A stretch of 61,649 nucleotides of DNA from positions 1 to 61,649 of the forward strand of contig CAIKNA010000067.1 of assembly GCA_903828645.1 (NCBI GenBank), read 5' to 3'. How positions within the stretch are numbered: the stretch's first letter is position 1; the number at the start of each line of letters is the position of its first letter. A program made the position numbers and the translations under genes. Under the pieces are notes generated by a model. It had not been told where the DNA came from and made no database searches. It saw only the letters and a program-made list of their open reading frames with translations. This DNA is from an uncultured Bacteroidales bacterium (GTDB lineage: Bacteria; Bacteroidota; Bacteroidia; Bacteroidales; FEN-979). Below are positions 43,801 to 52,458 of this stretch, piece by piece.

Positions 43801-44268
43801 ATGAAAAATAAACCTTTTTTACTTGCATTTACCTTTATTGCCGGAGCAATCATCGGAGCTGCAATTTTCTGGATGATCTGTAACTATTGCTGTCATAAGA
43901 CCTCCTGCCAGAAGAGCTGCTGTGAAAAGCATTGTGCCATGGTCCCGGATACCTCGGGAATTCGCCAGATCGATGTTCCAACGGCAAACGGTTATTTCAG
44001 GGCTTATCTTAAAGCGCCTAAAGGCGTTGATACCCTCAAGGCATTTACCATCAACCTCGAACAGTTCAATGCAATGAAAGTTATTGCAAGGGAAGATACT
44101 TCAGTTCATGGCTTCAGAATCTACATGGGGCTGGATATAAAAACTCCGATCCGGATGGTGGTAGGTACAGGGAGCCCGGATAAAACCAAAAAAATCATTG
44201 TTACCAGTGATGTGAATTCGGGAGCCTGTCCGGACATCTGCGATAAATCAAGCCCGATCATGCAATAA
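43801..44268 (+). CDS. Membrane-anchored Cys/His-rich protein of unknown function
   Basis: 155 residues. One helix (about 8-26) is directly followed by a ligand cluster: C27, C30, C31, H32, C36, C40, C41, H44 and C45. The remaining domain (IRQIDVPTANGYFRAYLKAPKG) is beta-rich and ends with ACPDICDKSS (two more Cys). Seven Cys and two His within 19 residues suggest a metal site or disulfide knot just outside the membrane. No family recognised. A TATATTTA box lies about 40 nt upstream; the gene diverges from the cyclase and converges on two universal stress protein genes. Confidence 0.8.
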   Translation: MKNKPFLLAFTFIAGAIIGAAIFWMICNYCCHKTSCQKSCCEKHCAMVPDTSGIRQIDVPTANGYFRAYLKAPKGVDTLKAFTINLEQFNAMKVIAREDTSVHGFRIYMGLDIKTPIRMVVGTGSPDKTKKIIVTSDVNSGACPDICDKSSPIMQ

Positions 44269-44295
44269 TCCCGGAGTTGCTCCTGTTGCTTTGGC

Positions 44296-45153
44296 TTATG
44301 CGGAGGCGTTTTCCTGATCAATGAACATCACCGGAACCTGGGCCGGGTTAAACATCAGCCGTTCGTTCCATGTTGAAAAGCTGACTCCTGAAGCATCCGG
44401 TTCCGGAAGAGTGGTGGTCATGATCATATCCGCCCTGTTTTCGATTGCATAAGCAATTACCTGGTTTGAAAAATCATTAATGGTTGCTGCCGTATTAATT
44501 GTGCAGGCTGTTTTCTGTTCCTGAAAGACCCGGGTCATCTGCAGTGTGATTCCTGCAAGGAGATGATTCCTTTCGGGGTTTATTTCCAGCGCCTGGAACA
44601 AATGGATTTCCGAGTTGAACAGTTTGTTAAAAAGCAATGCCCACCTGATCAGGCAACGGGGTTCCAACTCCCCGGTTACAGGCAGCAAAACACGCCTGTA
44701 TCCTTCTCCGAAAAAGCGTTCCTGGACGATCAGCACCGGGCAGGCGGCGTCAAGCACGACCCGCAGGGCATGACTGCCGAACAAATGCTGCAGTCCCTGC
44801 TTTCCATGGGTCCCCATGACCATCATCGCCGGACTGACCTCTGCCGCCACTTTATTGACAACCTTAAAGAGGTTGCCCTCCCTGATCAGCGGGTCTATCT
44901 TTACCGCATATTTTTGTTCCCACTTCTCCTTGCATTGCAACAGATCCCGGCGGCTGTTTTGATTTGCCTCCTCCTCCTTATTATATATGGTACCTGGAAT
45001 TATGCCCTGCACATGCAGCAGACAAACCCGGTAATGAAGCCGCCGGGCAAACTCAAGAGCATGAACAACAGCATTTTCTGCAACCACAGAAAAATCTGTA
45101 GGCACGAGGATTGCTTTGTCAACCCTGTTCAACTTTTTTACCTGGTTGGTCAT
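44296..45153 (-). CDS. Tandem-domain universal stress protein
   Basis: 285 residues, two UspA folds. The first domain has AILVPTDFSVVAENAV and the ATP-type loop VMGTHGKQGLQHLFGSHALRVV (G-2x-G-9x-G-S/T form). The second (RRVLLPVTGEL to VMFIDQ) lacks the loop. It follows the homologous gene at 45190 by 36 nt. Cytoplasmic stress-survival protein by family. Confidence 0.9.
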   Translation of the reverse strand: MTNQVKKLNRVDKAILVPTDFSVVAENAVVHALEFARRLHYRVCLLHVQGIIPGTIYNKEEEANQNSRRDLLQCKEKWEQKYAVKIDPLIREGNLFKVVNKVAAEVSPAMMVMGTHGKQGLQHLFGSHALRVVLDAACPVLIVQERFFGEGYRRVLLPVTGELEPRCLIRWALLFNKLFNSEIHLFQALEINPERNHLLAGITLQMTRVFQEQKTACTINTAATINDFSNQVIAYAIENRADMIMTTTLPEPDASGVSFSTWNERLMFNPAQVPVMFIDQENASA

Positions 45154-45189
45154 GAAATGATGATTAGCCCTCCGCTCATTCTGTTAAAG

Positions 45190-46002
45190 CTATGCTCCGT
45201 CACCTCCTCCGGCACACAATACCGGGATCTGGTGTTCGTTCAGCAGCATGACCTCTTTATAGGGCTTTGCCAAAAAGGGATACTCCTCTGACGCAACAGA
45301 CATCATCCAGATGGCATCAGCCCCGATTGAATGAGCATACTTCAATGTTTGCAAGGCATATCCCTGTGAAAAACCTTCCTGCTCCTCTTTTATCCTGACC
45401 ATCCGCACACCCTGGTCTTCAAGCCTCCGGGTGGATTCACTGATGTTGGCCAGCATTTGTTTAGTCCATTCAAACCCCGGTTTATGTATGGAATAAAAGT
45501 GTACTTCCGGGTCATAGATGGCTGCAAAAAGCAATATTGCATCAACTGCCTGCTGAAAATTATCATGCCCCCCTACGGGAAGGACAATCCTGCTGAATGA
45601 TTCAACCACCGGGGCGCCTTCCTGCACAACCAGCAGCGGGATCGGAACTTTAGCCACCAGTTTGAGCATATCGGTTCCAAACAGTTTTTGCCTGATGCCG
45701 CTGTAGCCATGCGTTCCAATGACCATGAGATCAAAATCCTTTTCCATCACCGTTTGAGGGATTATATCAAAAGGCTTTCCCTCTTTTACCAGCACTTCAC
45801 ATGCTATTCCGGAGTTTTGCCGGATCTTTTCGGCTTCGGTGTTCAATCTTTCCCCGGCATCGTATGCCAATTCTGATTTACCATCAATTACATGCAACAG
45901 GGTCAGGGAGGATCCTGCTTTCATGGAAATGACAATGGCCTGGCTGAGAGCCTGGTCTGCGGCTTTGGTAAAATCGGTGGGAACGATAATTTTATTTTTC
46001 AT
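45190..46002 (-). CDS. Tandem-domain universal stress protein
   Basis: 270 residues; KIIVPTDFTKAADQALSQA and VIGTHGYSGIRQKLFGTDMLKLV in the first domain, with a degenerate second domain (RIVLPVGGHDNF). It is the first gene of the pair and has a near-ideal promoter: TTG 46061-46059, 19-nt spacer, TATTTTTG 46039-46032 (minus strand). Confidence 0.92.
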   Translation of the reverse strand: MKNKIIVPTDFTKAADQALSQAIVISMKAGSSLTLLHVIDGKSELAYDAGERLNTEAEKIRQNSGIACEVLVKEGKPFDIIPQTVMEKDFDLMVIGTHGYSGIRQKLFGTDMLKLVAKVPIPLLVVQEGAPVVESFSRIVLPVGGHDNFQQAVDAILLFAAIYDPEVHFYSIHKPGFEWTKQMLANISESTRRLEDQGVRMVRIKEEQEGFSQGYALQTLKYAHSIGADAIWMMSVASEEYPFLAKPYKEVMLLNEHQIPVLCAGGGDGA

Positions 46003-46031
46003 GAGTTGAGAAATGAGCTGTTAACTTACTT

Positions 46032-46061
46032 CAAAAATATAAAATTAACACCAATCATCAA
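46032..46061 (-). promoter_or_regulatory. Promoter of the two universal stress protein genes
   Basis: TTG, 19-nt spacer, TATTTTTG on the minus strand; leader of about 25 nt to ATG 46002. Confidence 0.75.
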
Positions 46062-46111
46062 CACGTCTGAAATATTAATTGGTTCTCCGTACCGGGATTA
46101 CCGCAATGGTC

Positions 46112-46127
46112 TGCGTAAAAATACGCA
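46112..46127. promoter_or_regulatory. Dyad TGCGTA-AAAA-TACGCA, cassette A
   Basis: Perfect 6-bp arms. The same dyad stands upstream of all three paralogous small secreted protein genes (also 47539 and 52661). It starts 83 nt before the dyad-like TGTAA-tt-TTACA that overlaps the -7 box. Confidence 0.8.
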
Positions 46128-46153
46128 AGGTCGTCAGGTTAAAAAACCCAATC

Positions 46154-46206
46154 AAATCGGGCATTTCGGCGCTTGATTCCACCCTGCGCCACGGTGTAAT
46201 TTTACA
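46154..46206 (+). promoter_or_regulatory. Conserved upstream block and promoter, cassette A
   Basis: A block starting AAATCGGGCATTTCGG runs into the -33 TTG (46173-46175), followed by a 21-nt spacer and TAATTTTA (46197-46204), a TAnnTTTG variant. The same arrangement with the same spacer length is at 47612-47654 and 52724-52776. Confidence 0.8.
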
Positions 46207-46248
46207 TCATTAAAAAACAGCAATACTAACCCCAAAAAAAACAAAACA

Positions 46249-46680
46249 ATGAAAACAACAAAGATTTTCTCGGTTCTCAGTCTCGCACTGATTTTAGCAG
46301 CGGTAACTTCAGTTTTTTCCGCAACCATCGGTACAAAAAACGATCCAACCGTTAACCCTGTCATCCGGTATCATGTCAACATCCAGTTAACACTTGAAAA
46401 ACCGCTCTGCAACATCTGGCTGGTCAAGATCCTTGACGAGAATGGCAGGATGGTCGCTCCCGCAAAACCTTATATTCCGGGAGTGGTAGGTTACGACTTT
46501 TATGAAAAAGGCCCGGTAAAAGGTTCAAGGATAGCTGTACTGGTAAAATACAAGGGCGGAGACCACTATGTTTGCGAAACTGAACTCTTTACAGCGCCAG
46601 CCATCATTACCGGTCAATTTTTCAACGGCGAAACCTATCGCTTTGAACTCGCCCCGACCACGCTGGTGCCAAAGCCGTAA
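46249..46680 (+). CDS. Small secreted protein, paralogue A of three
   Basis: 143 residues; signal peptide (IFSVLSLALILAAVTSVFSA). The mature ~120 residues are beta-rich, with LVKILDENGRMVAPAKPYIPG, YDFYEKGPVKGSRIAVLV, CETELFTAPAIITGQFFNGETYRFEL. It shares the whole pattern with 47693 and more distantly 52814: same start MKTTK, ILDxxGRxVAPAxxYxPGVxxYDFYExG, and a final YRFEL/YRYEL strand. One Cys pair (LCNIW and VCETE) may form a disulfide. Family not recognised. Upstream elements and terminator are also shared, so the three genes form one regulated set. Confidence 0.8.
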   Translation: MKTTKIFSVLSLALILAAVTSVFSATIGTKNDPTVNPVIRYHVNIQLTLEKPLCNIWLVKILDENGRMVAPAKPYIPGVVGYDFYEKGPVKGSRIAVLVKYKGGDHYVCETELFTAPAIITGQFFNGETYRFELAPTTLVPKP

Positions 46681-46720
46681 GGTTCAGGAGAGATCCTGCT
46701 TATCAGCAGGAAACTGAAAA

Positions 46721-46752
46721 ACCGTCCCGGGGTACCGGGGCGGTTTTTTTTT
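46721..46752 (+). terminator. Rho-independent terminator, cassette A
   Basis: 10-bp stem ACCGTCCCGG/CCGGGGCGGT with loop GGTA, then nine T. The T-tract touches the stop of the convergent regulator gene. Confidence 0.9.
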
Positions 46753-47392
46753 ACATGATCACCAGTTTGTTGCGCAGTGCGAAAATAACCAGGTTGATCA
46801 CATTGGCGGAGCCTGTTTTCTGGAGAAGCTTATTCCTGTATCCCTCCACAGTACGCACGCTGAGAAATATTTTTTCTGCAATTTCATTGTTTGACAGCCC
46901 CTTGCATAACCAGCGCAGCACCTCCATCTCCTTGTCGCTGAAAGATATTTTTTCAACCGCATCGATCTGCCTGACTTTCTTGACCAGTAACCCCATGATC
47001 TCCTCCGAGTAATATTGCTGCCCGTCGGATACCCTGTTGATGGCCTTTTCAAAATCGGGGAGACCGGAAGTTTTTAAAATAAACCCATAAACCCCCTTTT
47101 CGACCATGGAATAAACATATTCCTCTTCGCCGAACATGCTTATCACGAGGATTTTCAGAGAAGGATCATACTTGAGGGCCTTTTCAGTGGCTTCAAGCCC
47201 GTCCATCACCGGCATCTGGATATCCATCAGCACAATATCCGGGGTAACTTTCTTCAGTTTTTCCAGGAAAATCGCCCCGTTCTCCGCTTCGCCAACCAGT
47301 TCCACGTCATCCATTTCACCAATCACCCTTTTCAGCCCTTCCCTGAAAACAGCATGATCTTCAACGATAAAAACCCTCTTTTTCTTTGTCAT
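46751..47392 (-). CDS. NarL/LuxR-type response regulator, no adjacent kinase
   Basis: 213 residues. Receiver with E11-D12 and D57 (VLMDIQMPVMDGLEA), then a LuxR HTH (FSDKEMEVLRWLCKGLSNNEIAEKIFLS to INLVIFALRNKLVIM). It lies between cassettes A and B of the small secreted paralogues and diverges from B; the TGCGTA-type dyad of B lies 147 nt from its start. The nearest histidine kinase gene (HisKA_3, PAS) is at 49716-51074. A likely promoter is TTG, 20-nt spacer, TATCTTTC on the minus strand near 47500. Candidate regulator of the three cassettes (inference). Confidence 0.92.
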   Translation of the reverse strand: MTKKKRVFIVEDHAVFREGLKRVIGEMDDVELVGEAENGAIFLEKLKKVTPDIVLMDIQMPVMDGLEATEKALKYDPSLKILVISMFGEEEYVYSMVEKGVYGFILKTSGLPDFEKAINRVSDGQQYYSEEIMGLLVKKVRQIDAVEKISFSDKEMEVLRWLCKGLSNNEIAEKIFLSVRTVEGYRNKLLQKTGSANVINLVIFALRNKLVIM

Positions 47393-47538
47393 TTGCCGCG
47401 ACTTTTTTCAACAAATAAAACCGCTACCGGTTCATTAGAATGCATGTTAACGATACCGGCATGCATCATGTTAAATGAGCCGAAAGATACACCTAATAAT
47501 TTTTTTTTGCAACAGCAACACCTGTTTTATTTGTTGCT

Positions 47539-47554
47539 TACGTAAAAATACGCA
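47539..47554. promoter_or_regulatory. Dyad TACGTA-AAAA-TACGCA, cassette B
   Basis: Same element as at 46112 with one changed base in the left arm; starts 104 nt before TGTAA-tt-TTACA (47643-47654). A second, weaker copy (ACGTAAAATACGC) lies at about 47585-47597. Confidence 0.75.
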
Positions 47555-47611
47555 GGATAATGTTGGGTAGGTACTTGCCATCAAACGTAAAATACGCTGT
47601 AAAATCAGGCA

Positions 47612-47654
47612 TTTCAGCGCTTGATTTGACCATGCCGGCCGGTGTAATTTTACA
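47612..47654 (+). promoter_or_regulatory. Conserved block and promoter, cassette B
   Basis: Block with AATCAGGCATTTCAGCGC leading into TTG (47621-47623), 21-nt spacer, TAATTTTA (47645-47652); leader about 35 nt. Confidence 0.8.
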
Positions 47655-47692
47655 TCATCAAACACAAACAAATAACCCTAAAAAACAAAACC

Positions 47693-48127
47693 ATGAAAAC
47701 AACAAAATTTTTCTCAGCCCTCAGCTTCGCAATGATCTTTAGCGCCGCAACATTCGCTGCAACCATCGGCGGTGTTACAAAAAATGACCCGATCTCCATC
47801 AACCCGGTGGTCAACCATCATGTAAATGTTAACTTGACAATCGATAAAAGAATATGCAACTGGTACCTTGTTGAAATTCTTGACGGCCAGGGACGCCTGG
47901 TGGCTCCTGCCAAGAACTATGTGCCGGGTGTGTCGGCATATGATTTTTACGAACGGGGTCCTGCTTCCGGAGTCAGGATTGCCGTTTTGGTACTTGCTCC
48001 CATGAACAGCCATTTTATTTGTGAAACAGAGTTGTTTACCGCCCCGGCGATGATCTCCGGAAAATTTCTGCCCGGCCAGACCTATCGTTATGAACTGAAC
48101 CCGCAATCACAACCTTTCAAGCAATAA
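47693..48127 (+). CDS. Small secreted protein, paralogue B of three
   Basis: 144 residues; signal peptide (FFSALSFAMIFSAATFA). Closest paralogue of A: ATIGGVTKNDP, ICNWYLVEILDGQGRLVAPAKNYVPG, YDFYERGPASGVRIAVLVL, CETELFTAPAMISGKFLPGQTYRYEL. The two Cys of A are conserved. It diverges from the NarL-type regulator at 46751 and is followed by its own terminator and then an S41 protease gene. Confidence 0.8.
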   Translation: MKTTKFFSALSFAMIFSAATFAATIGGVTKNDPISINPVVNHHVNVNLTIDKRICNWYLVEILDGQGRLVAPAKNYVPGVSAYDFYERGPASGVRIAVLVLAPMNSHFICETELFTAPAMISGKFLPGQTYRYELNPQSQPFKQ

Positions 48128-48161
48128 CCATCCCGGACCTTTTAAAACCAAAGGAAGTAAA

Positions 48162-48189
48162 AGCCGCCCCGTAAGGGCGGTTTTTCTTT
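48162..48189 (+). terminator. Rho-independent terminator, cassette B
   Basis: Stem AGCCGCCC/GGGCGGTT with loop CGTAA, extended by A-T pairs, followed by TTTTTCTTTTT. Confidence 0.85.
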
Positions 48190-48199
48190 TTACATGTAT

Positions 48200-48207
48200 T
48201 ATATTTG
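48200..48207 (+). promoter_or_regulatory. -7 box TATATTTG of the S41 gene
   Basis: Exact TAnnTTTG, 20 nt before ATG 48228, directly after the cassette B terminator, so the protease gene has its own promoter. No clear -33. Confidence 0.6.
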
Positions 48208-48227
48208 TAGCAACCAAACGGACGATT

Positions 48228-49712
48228 ATGAAATCAAAACTATTATCGACCATTTTGGGATGCACTCTTTTTTTCATGGCGCATGCTCAAAACACTCCCT
48301 GCCTGACCGATTTTAATTACCTGGTCAAAAAAATCAGGACCGATTATCCCGGCTACCGTGACAAGGTTACGAAAAACACTGAAACGGATCTTGTTGCGCT
48401 GGAATCAAAACTGCGAAATAAGATCGCCGAACATCCCGATTCGTGCGGGAGGTACCTGAGAACTTATGTTGACTGGTTTAAGGACAACCATTTAGCTGTC
48501 AGACGCCTCTGGCAGGAGAACCAATCCGCGGCGGACCATCAGAAAGAGCCGGTGCGGCAGTTCATCCCACTGAACAACGATGCCATCTCCGGATTGGGCA
48601 GGAAAAAAGAGACCATCGAAGGCATCTGGGTTTCTTTCAGGGGTAAAATTGCCGTTGCAAAAAAAGCCGGCGAAGATAAATATTCCGGCATCGTCATCCG
48701 GTTCGACGGGTATGAACCGGGCCAGGTCATTTTTGAATTTATCCCCGGAAAGGGGAAGGAGTTTTCGGTGAAAAGCTACCCGGTCTACAACAATTTCGAA
48801 CCGGTTGACGGCATTGCCTCCCTCCTGATGGAGGATAACATTTTCGAAATTCATGATGACAACAACCGGTTTGTGCGCCAGTCGGCCTCACCCGCATTTG
48901 ACAAAGCGCTGCTATACTCCTATCAGCCTCAGTACCCCAATGGATCAAACATATATCCCATGGCTGCCTATTTGAATGACAGCACCTACTATCTCCGGAT
49001 CACCAGTTTTGCCGATGACATGACGGAGAAACTGATCAAACCTCACTGGAAGGAGATCATGGCCAGGCCCAACCTGATTATCGATATTAGGCACAATGGC
49101 GGGGGCCAGGATGAGTATTACCAGCTGCTGTTGTCGCTCATCTACACAACTCCCTATTTAAGCAAAGGGGTGGAGTGGTATGCCAGTGAAGGAAACATAG
49201 CCAATTTTGAGCAGGCGCTGAAGACAGGGGATGTGAGAAACGGGGAAGAGGGTGTCAAATGGATAAACTCCCTGCTTGCGGTCATGAAGAAAAACGTGGG
49301 AGGGTTCGTCGTTCATCCCATGATGGGAAGTGATGCGACTGTAAAAGAAGATACGGTTTATCCCACTCCGAAACGGGTCGGGATCATCATCGATGAGGGA
49401 AATGGCTCATCGGCCGAGCAGTTTATCCTGGACGCCAAAGAGAGTAAAAAGGTGATCCTGTTTGGCAACCATAATACGGCAGGGGTTCTTGATTATTCGA
49501 ATTGTATAAGTGAGGATTTCCCATCCGGGAAATATGAACTTCAGTGGCCGATGACCAGGTCACGCAGGCTTCCCGAACACCCCATTGACAATATCGGCAT
49601 CGCCCCGGATGTTGTGATTCCATATCCCGAAGCGAAACAACTCTTCGACAGGCTGGATGAGTGGGTCTATTTCGTGAAAAGCTACCTCGAACAACAGGGT
49701 TCTGACAATTGA
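48228..49712 (+). CDS. Secreted S41-family peptidase-like protein
   Basis: 494 residues; signal peptide (LLSTILGCTLFFMAHAQ). No PDZ is obvious. S41 core: LIIDIRHNGGGQDEYYQLL, nucleophile Ser395 in EGNGSSAEQFIL. The Lys of the usual Ser-Lys dyad is not seen; the matching segment reads LFGNHNTAGVLDY. This is typical of an S41 subgroup in Bacteroidota; activity uncertain. The last strand has NIGIAPDVVIPYPE as in active S41 enzymes. It converges on the PAS kinase gene with a 3-nt gap. Confidence 0.85.
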   Translation: MKSKLLSTILGCTLFFMAHAQNTPCLTDFNYLVKKIRTDYPGYRDKVTKNTETDLVALESKLRNKIAEHPDSCGRYLRTYVDWFKDNHLAVRRLWQENQSAADHQKEPVRQFIPLNNDAISGLGRKKETIEGIWVSFRGKIAVAKKAGEDKYSGIVIRFDGYEPGQVIFEFIPGKGKEFSVKSYPVYNNFEPVDGIASLLMEDNIFEIHDDNNRFVRQSASPAFDKALLYSYQPQYPNGSNIYPMAAYLNDSTYYLRITSFADDMTEKLIKPHWKEIMARPNLIIDIRHNGGGQDEYYQLLLSLIYTTPYLSKGVEWYASEGNIANFEQALKTGDVRNGEEGVKWINSLLAVMKKNVGGFVVHPMMGSDATVKEDTVYPTPKRVGIIIDEGNGSSAEQFILDAKESKKVILFGNHNTAGVLDYSNCISEDFPSGKYELQWPMTRSRRLPEHPIDNIGIAPDVVIPYPEAKQLFDRLDEWVYFVKSYLEQQGSDN

Positions 49713-49715
49713 TGG

Positions 49716-51074
49716 TTATAACTGTTTGGTGATTCTTACCTCCGTTTTTCCTTTCCTGATCAGGAACTGAATTTTTGCGTCGATGAGGTTCACGCGATGG
49801 ATGATGTTGCCGATACCCATCCCTCCCGGTTTGGTATTGATCTGCGAGACATCATACCCCTTGCCGTTGTCGGTATAGTTCAGCGTAAGCGCACCGTTCG
49901 CATATTTCAATTTCACCGTGGCGCAGGTTGCTCCGGCATGTTTGACGGTGTTGTTGATCAGTTCGCAGATGATCCGGTAAAAATGCAGCTCGGTTTGTTT
50001 CTGGAATCGACGCCCCTTCAGGTTCGAGATCAGGCTGATGGAGAAGATCCCCTCCTGCTGCATGGTGCCGGCAAAAGAGTTCAGGGCCGCTTCAAGTCCG
50101 AAATTTTCAATGAGACGGGGCATCAGGTTGTTGGCAACGATCCTCATTTTTGCAATGGCTTCCGCCAGTTGCCGGTGGCAAATGTCCAGGGTTTCTGCAA
50201 ACTTTTCAGGTGTTTTTGAATGTCCCAGCATCCCCAGGTGCAACTTGATACTCGAAAGTGTGGGGCCGAGGTCGTCGTGCAGGTCGGCTGCAAATTGCTT
50301 GCGGTTTTTTTCTTCGGTTTCGATCACCCGGCTCAGGACATATTTCTCCAGGTGCTTTCTTTCTGTGATGTCGATCAGGATGGTCATCACCGCATCCTGC
50401 CCCTTGTATTTGAGTTTGCTGTTACGCAACAGGAAATTCCGGATCACAACCTTCCTGTTTTCTGTCCTGATCTCAAATTCTTCCTCCTCAACAAATGAAT
50501 CGCCGGTGAGGTTTCTGAAAACAGCCATGTTTTTAGGATCGGCGGGGTCGGTTAAGAGATCGGCAACATTTTTCCCGATGATCTCATCCTTGTTAAAACC
50601 GGTAATTCCGAGGATCAGGTCATTTGCAAAAACCACCTTCCCGTCGATATGGATCAGGATCGGATTGGGGAGCTGGTTGACCAGGGTCCGGTACAGCACC
50701 TCACTTTCGCGCAGAGACTCTTCTGCCTGTTTGTTTTCAGTGAGATCTTTCAGCGTGTATACATCAAGATCGCGGTTTTCAAACGATGCGGTAATCCTTG
50801 AAACAAGGAAAGGGTTGATCATCCCGCTGCGGTTGCTGATATGTATTTCGCGGTTGTCGGCACTTCCCGTTATTCCCTTGAAAAGGAGACTCACCTCCGG
50901 TGAAAAGACAACGTCGATGTGCATGCCCGCCACGTCGCAGCCCGGCAGTGCCACCAGGTCGCAGAAAGCCTGGTTTGCCAGCACAAAACACTTTTTTTTA
51001 TCCAGGGCGAATATCGGGTTTGGGATTGAATTAAAAATCGCGGGAAGAAATCCGGGCTCCTTGATCGCTTTCAT
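49716..51074 (-). CDS. PAS-domain histidine kinase (HisKA_3)
   Basis: 452 residues from ATG 51074 (MKAIKEPGFL). A longer frame from 51197 adds 41 residues with no domain. Two PAS domains (about 10-120 and 130-250: NPIFALDKKKCFVLANQAFCDL, NPILIHIDGKVVFANDLI), HisKA_3 with His266 (ADLHDDLGPTLSS) and HATPase_c (NNTVKHAGATCATVKLK, DNGKGYD, GGMGIGNI). No membrane helix, so it senses a cytoplasmic signal or cofactor. It has no adjacent regulator gene; the NarL-type regulator at 46751 is the nearest candidate partner. Confidence 0.9.
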   Translation of the reverse strand: MKAIKEPGFLPAIFNSIPNPIFALDKKKCFVLANQAFCDLVALPGCDVAGMHIDVVFSPEVSLLFKGITGSADNREIHISNRSGMINPFLVSRITASFENRDLDVYTLKDLTENKQAEESLRESEVLYRTLVNQLPNPILIHIDGKVVFANDLILGITGFNKDEIIGKNVADLLTDPADPKNMAVFRNLTGDSFVEEEEFEIRTENRKVVIRNFLLRNSKLKYKGQDAVMTILIDITERKHLEKYVLSRVIETEEKNRKQFAADLHDDLGPTLSSIKLHLGMLGHSKTPEKFAETLDICHRQLAEAIAKMRIVANNLMPRLIENFGLEAALNSFAGTMQQEGIFSISLISNLKGRRFQKQTELHFYRIICELINNTVKHAGATCATVKLKYANGALTLNYTDNGKGYDVSQINTKPGGMGIGNIIHRVNLIDAKIQFLIRKGKTEVRITKQL

Positions 51075-51202
51075 GGGTGTGATGTTGCGTTGAATTTCCC
51101 TGCAAATTACAAAAAAAGAGGAATTAGCCTCTTTTTTCCTGGTCTCGGAAATTTGGTTTATTTTTACAGGCTGAGCTCCTGACATCAGAATAATCAAACA
51201 AT

Positions 51203-51952
51203 ATGAAAGAAAAATCGATCATCCTGTTTTTAACATTTGCGATGGCCTGCCAGTTGTATGGACAAAAAAACGATTTGAAACGGCTCGGGATCAACGGCAA
51301 CGTCAAGTCGATCCATGAAAATTCCTACCAGCCTGAGGAGAAAGGCGGGAAAACAGTGAACGGCGACCCTGAGTTTTCCTATTACAACACCTTCAACAAA
51401 TCGGGGAATAAAGTTGATGATATCAAGTACACCGCCAATGGAAAAACCGACAAGAAATATGTGTACAAATATGACAGCCTGGGCAGAAGGATTGAACAGA
51501 ACCAATTGTCGGCTGACGGAAGCCTGACCAGGAAAATCACCTATACCTATGATGAAAAGGGTCGCCTGGCAGAGGATAACAGTTTTGGTGCCGATGGAAA
51601 ATTTGAAAAGAAATTCACCTATACCTACGACAACCTGGGAAATGTTGTGGAAGACAAGAGTTTTGACGCCGGCAACGCGCTGTTGAAACGATTTACCTAT
51701 AAATATGACCGGGCAGGAAACAAAATTGAAAATGACCGGTACACCTCACAGGGTACGCTTGAGAAAACAGTAATTTACGGCTATGATAATAAGAGGAATG
51801 TAACCGAAGAGGTCTCGACCTCTCCCGACGGAAGCAAGATCACTTATACCTGGGTTTATGAATATGATCAGCAGGATAACTGGACCCGGAAGATAAAATA
51901 TTTTGAAAAAAAGGCGCAAAACATCCTTGAAAGAAAGATCGAATATTATTGA
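51203..51952 (+). CDS. Secreted YD-repeat-like protein
   Basis: 249 residues; signal peptide (SIILFLTFAMACQLYGQ). Seven to eight tandem ~21-residue units with YxYDxxGNxxE-type motifs (YTYDEKGRLAEDNSF, YTYDNLGNVVEDKSF, YKYDRAGNKIENDRY), as in RHS/YD proteins. No toxin or RHS core is present, so it is a short stand-alone repeat protein, possibly carbohydrate-binding or structural. Confidence 0.85.
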   Translation: MKEKSIILFLTFAMACQLYGQKNDLKRLGINGNVKSIHENSYQPEEKGGKTVNGDPEFSYYNTFNKSGNKVDDIKYTANGKTDKKYVYKYDSLGRRIEQNQLSADGSLTRKITYTYDEKGRLAEDNSFGADGKFEKKFTYTYDNLGNVVEDKSFDAGNALLKRFTYKYDRAGNKIENDRYTSQGTLEKTVIYGYDNKRNVTEEVSTSPDGSKITYTWVYEYDQQDNWTRKIKYFEKKAQNILERKIEYY

Positions 51953-51980
51953 TGATCAACAACCATTCAGAAATACAACC

Positions 51981-52442
51981 ATGAATCCAGCTCATTTGCA
52001 TCTTGTTTTTACCCATTTGCCCATCGTAGGCCTTGGCTTTGCAATCATCCTGAACGGCATTGCACTCTTCAGAAAAAGTGAAGAACTTCAAAAGCTTACC
52101 CTCTGGTGCTACCTGCTTTTAGGAATTTTCGTCCTGCTTGCCTACATGACGGGGGATGACGCCGGAAAACTCATGCAAACCTATCCCGGCATTACGGAAG
52201 ATGTGATAGAACCCCATGAAAATGCTGCGATGTTTTTCCTGATCGGCCTGCTGGCCACCTCCGCCTTGTCGATGGTCGGGTTGTATATGACAAAAACCCG
52301 GAAGGAGTTGCTGAAAAAGTTCACCCTCTCACTTCTCATCGGGGCTATCCTGGTGAGCGTTCTTGCAGTGATGACCGGTTCCACCGGCGGATCGATCCGC
52401 CACACTGAAATCAGGCAGGGGGAGTATAAAAAGGTGAACTGA
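51981..52442 (+). CDS. Four-span membrane protein (DUF2231-like)
   Basis: 153 residues from ATG 51981 (MNPAHLHLVFTHLPIVGLG); the longer frame overlaps the YD gene by 50 nt. Four helices with conserved polar residues: H in FTHLPI, DD in MTGDDAG, H in IEPHENAA. Together these suggest a cofactor or metal site between helices, as in DUF2231/cytochrome-like membrane proteins. Function unknown. Confidence 0.75.
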   Translation: MNPAHLHLVFTHLPIVGLGFAIILNGIALFRKSEELQKLTLWCYLLLGIFVLLAYMTGDDAGKLMQTYPGITEDVIEPHENAAMFFLIGLLATSALSMVGLYMTKTRKELLKKFTLSLLIGAILVSVLAVMTGSTGGSIRHTEIRQGEYKKVN

Positions 52443-52458
52443 TTTTATACCTTTTTAG
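52427..52458 (+). terminator. AT-rich hairpin at the end of the DUF2231-like gene
   Basis: Perfect arms TAAAAAGGT/ACCTTTTTA with a 14-nt loop that contains the stop codon. The arm itself supplies a T-run; it could terminate in both directions. Confidence 0.55.

Noticed and set aside
49716-51197. 41-residue extension of the PAS kinase start
   Set aside because: No domain or conserved-looking sequence before MKAIKEPGF; the extension overlaps the promoter side of the divergent YD-repeat gene.
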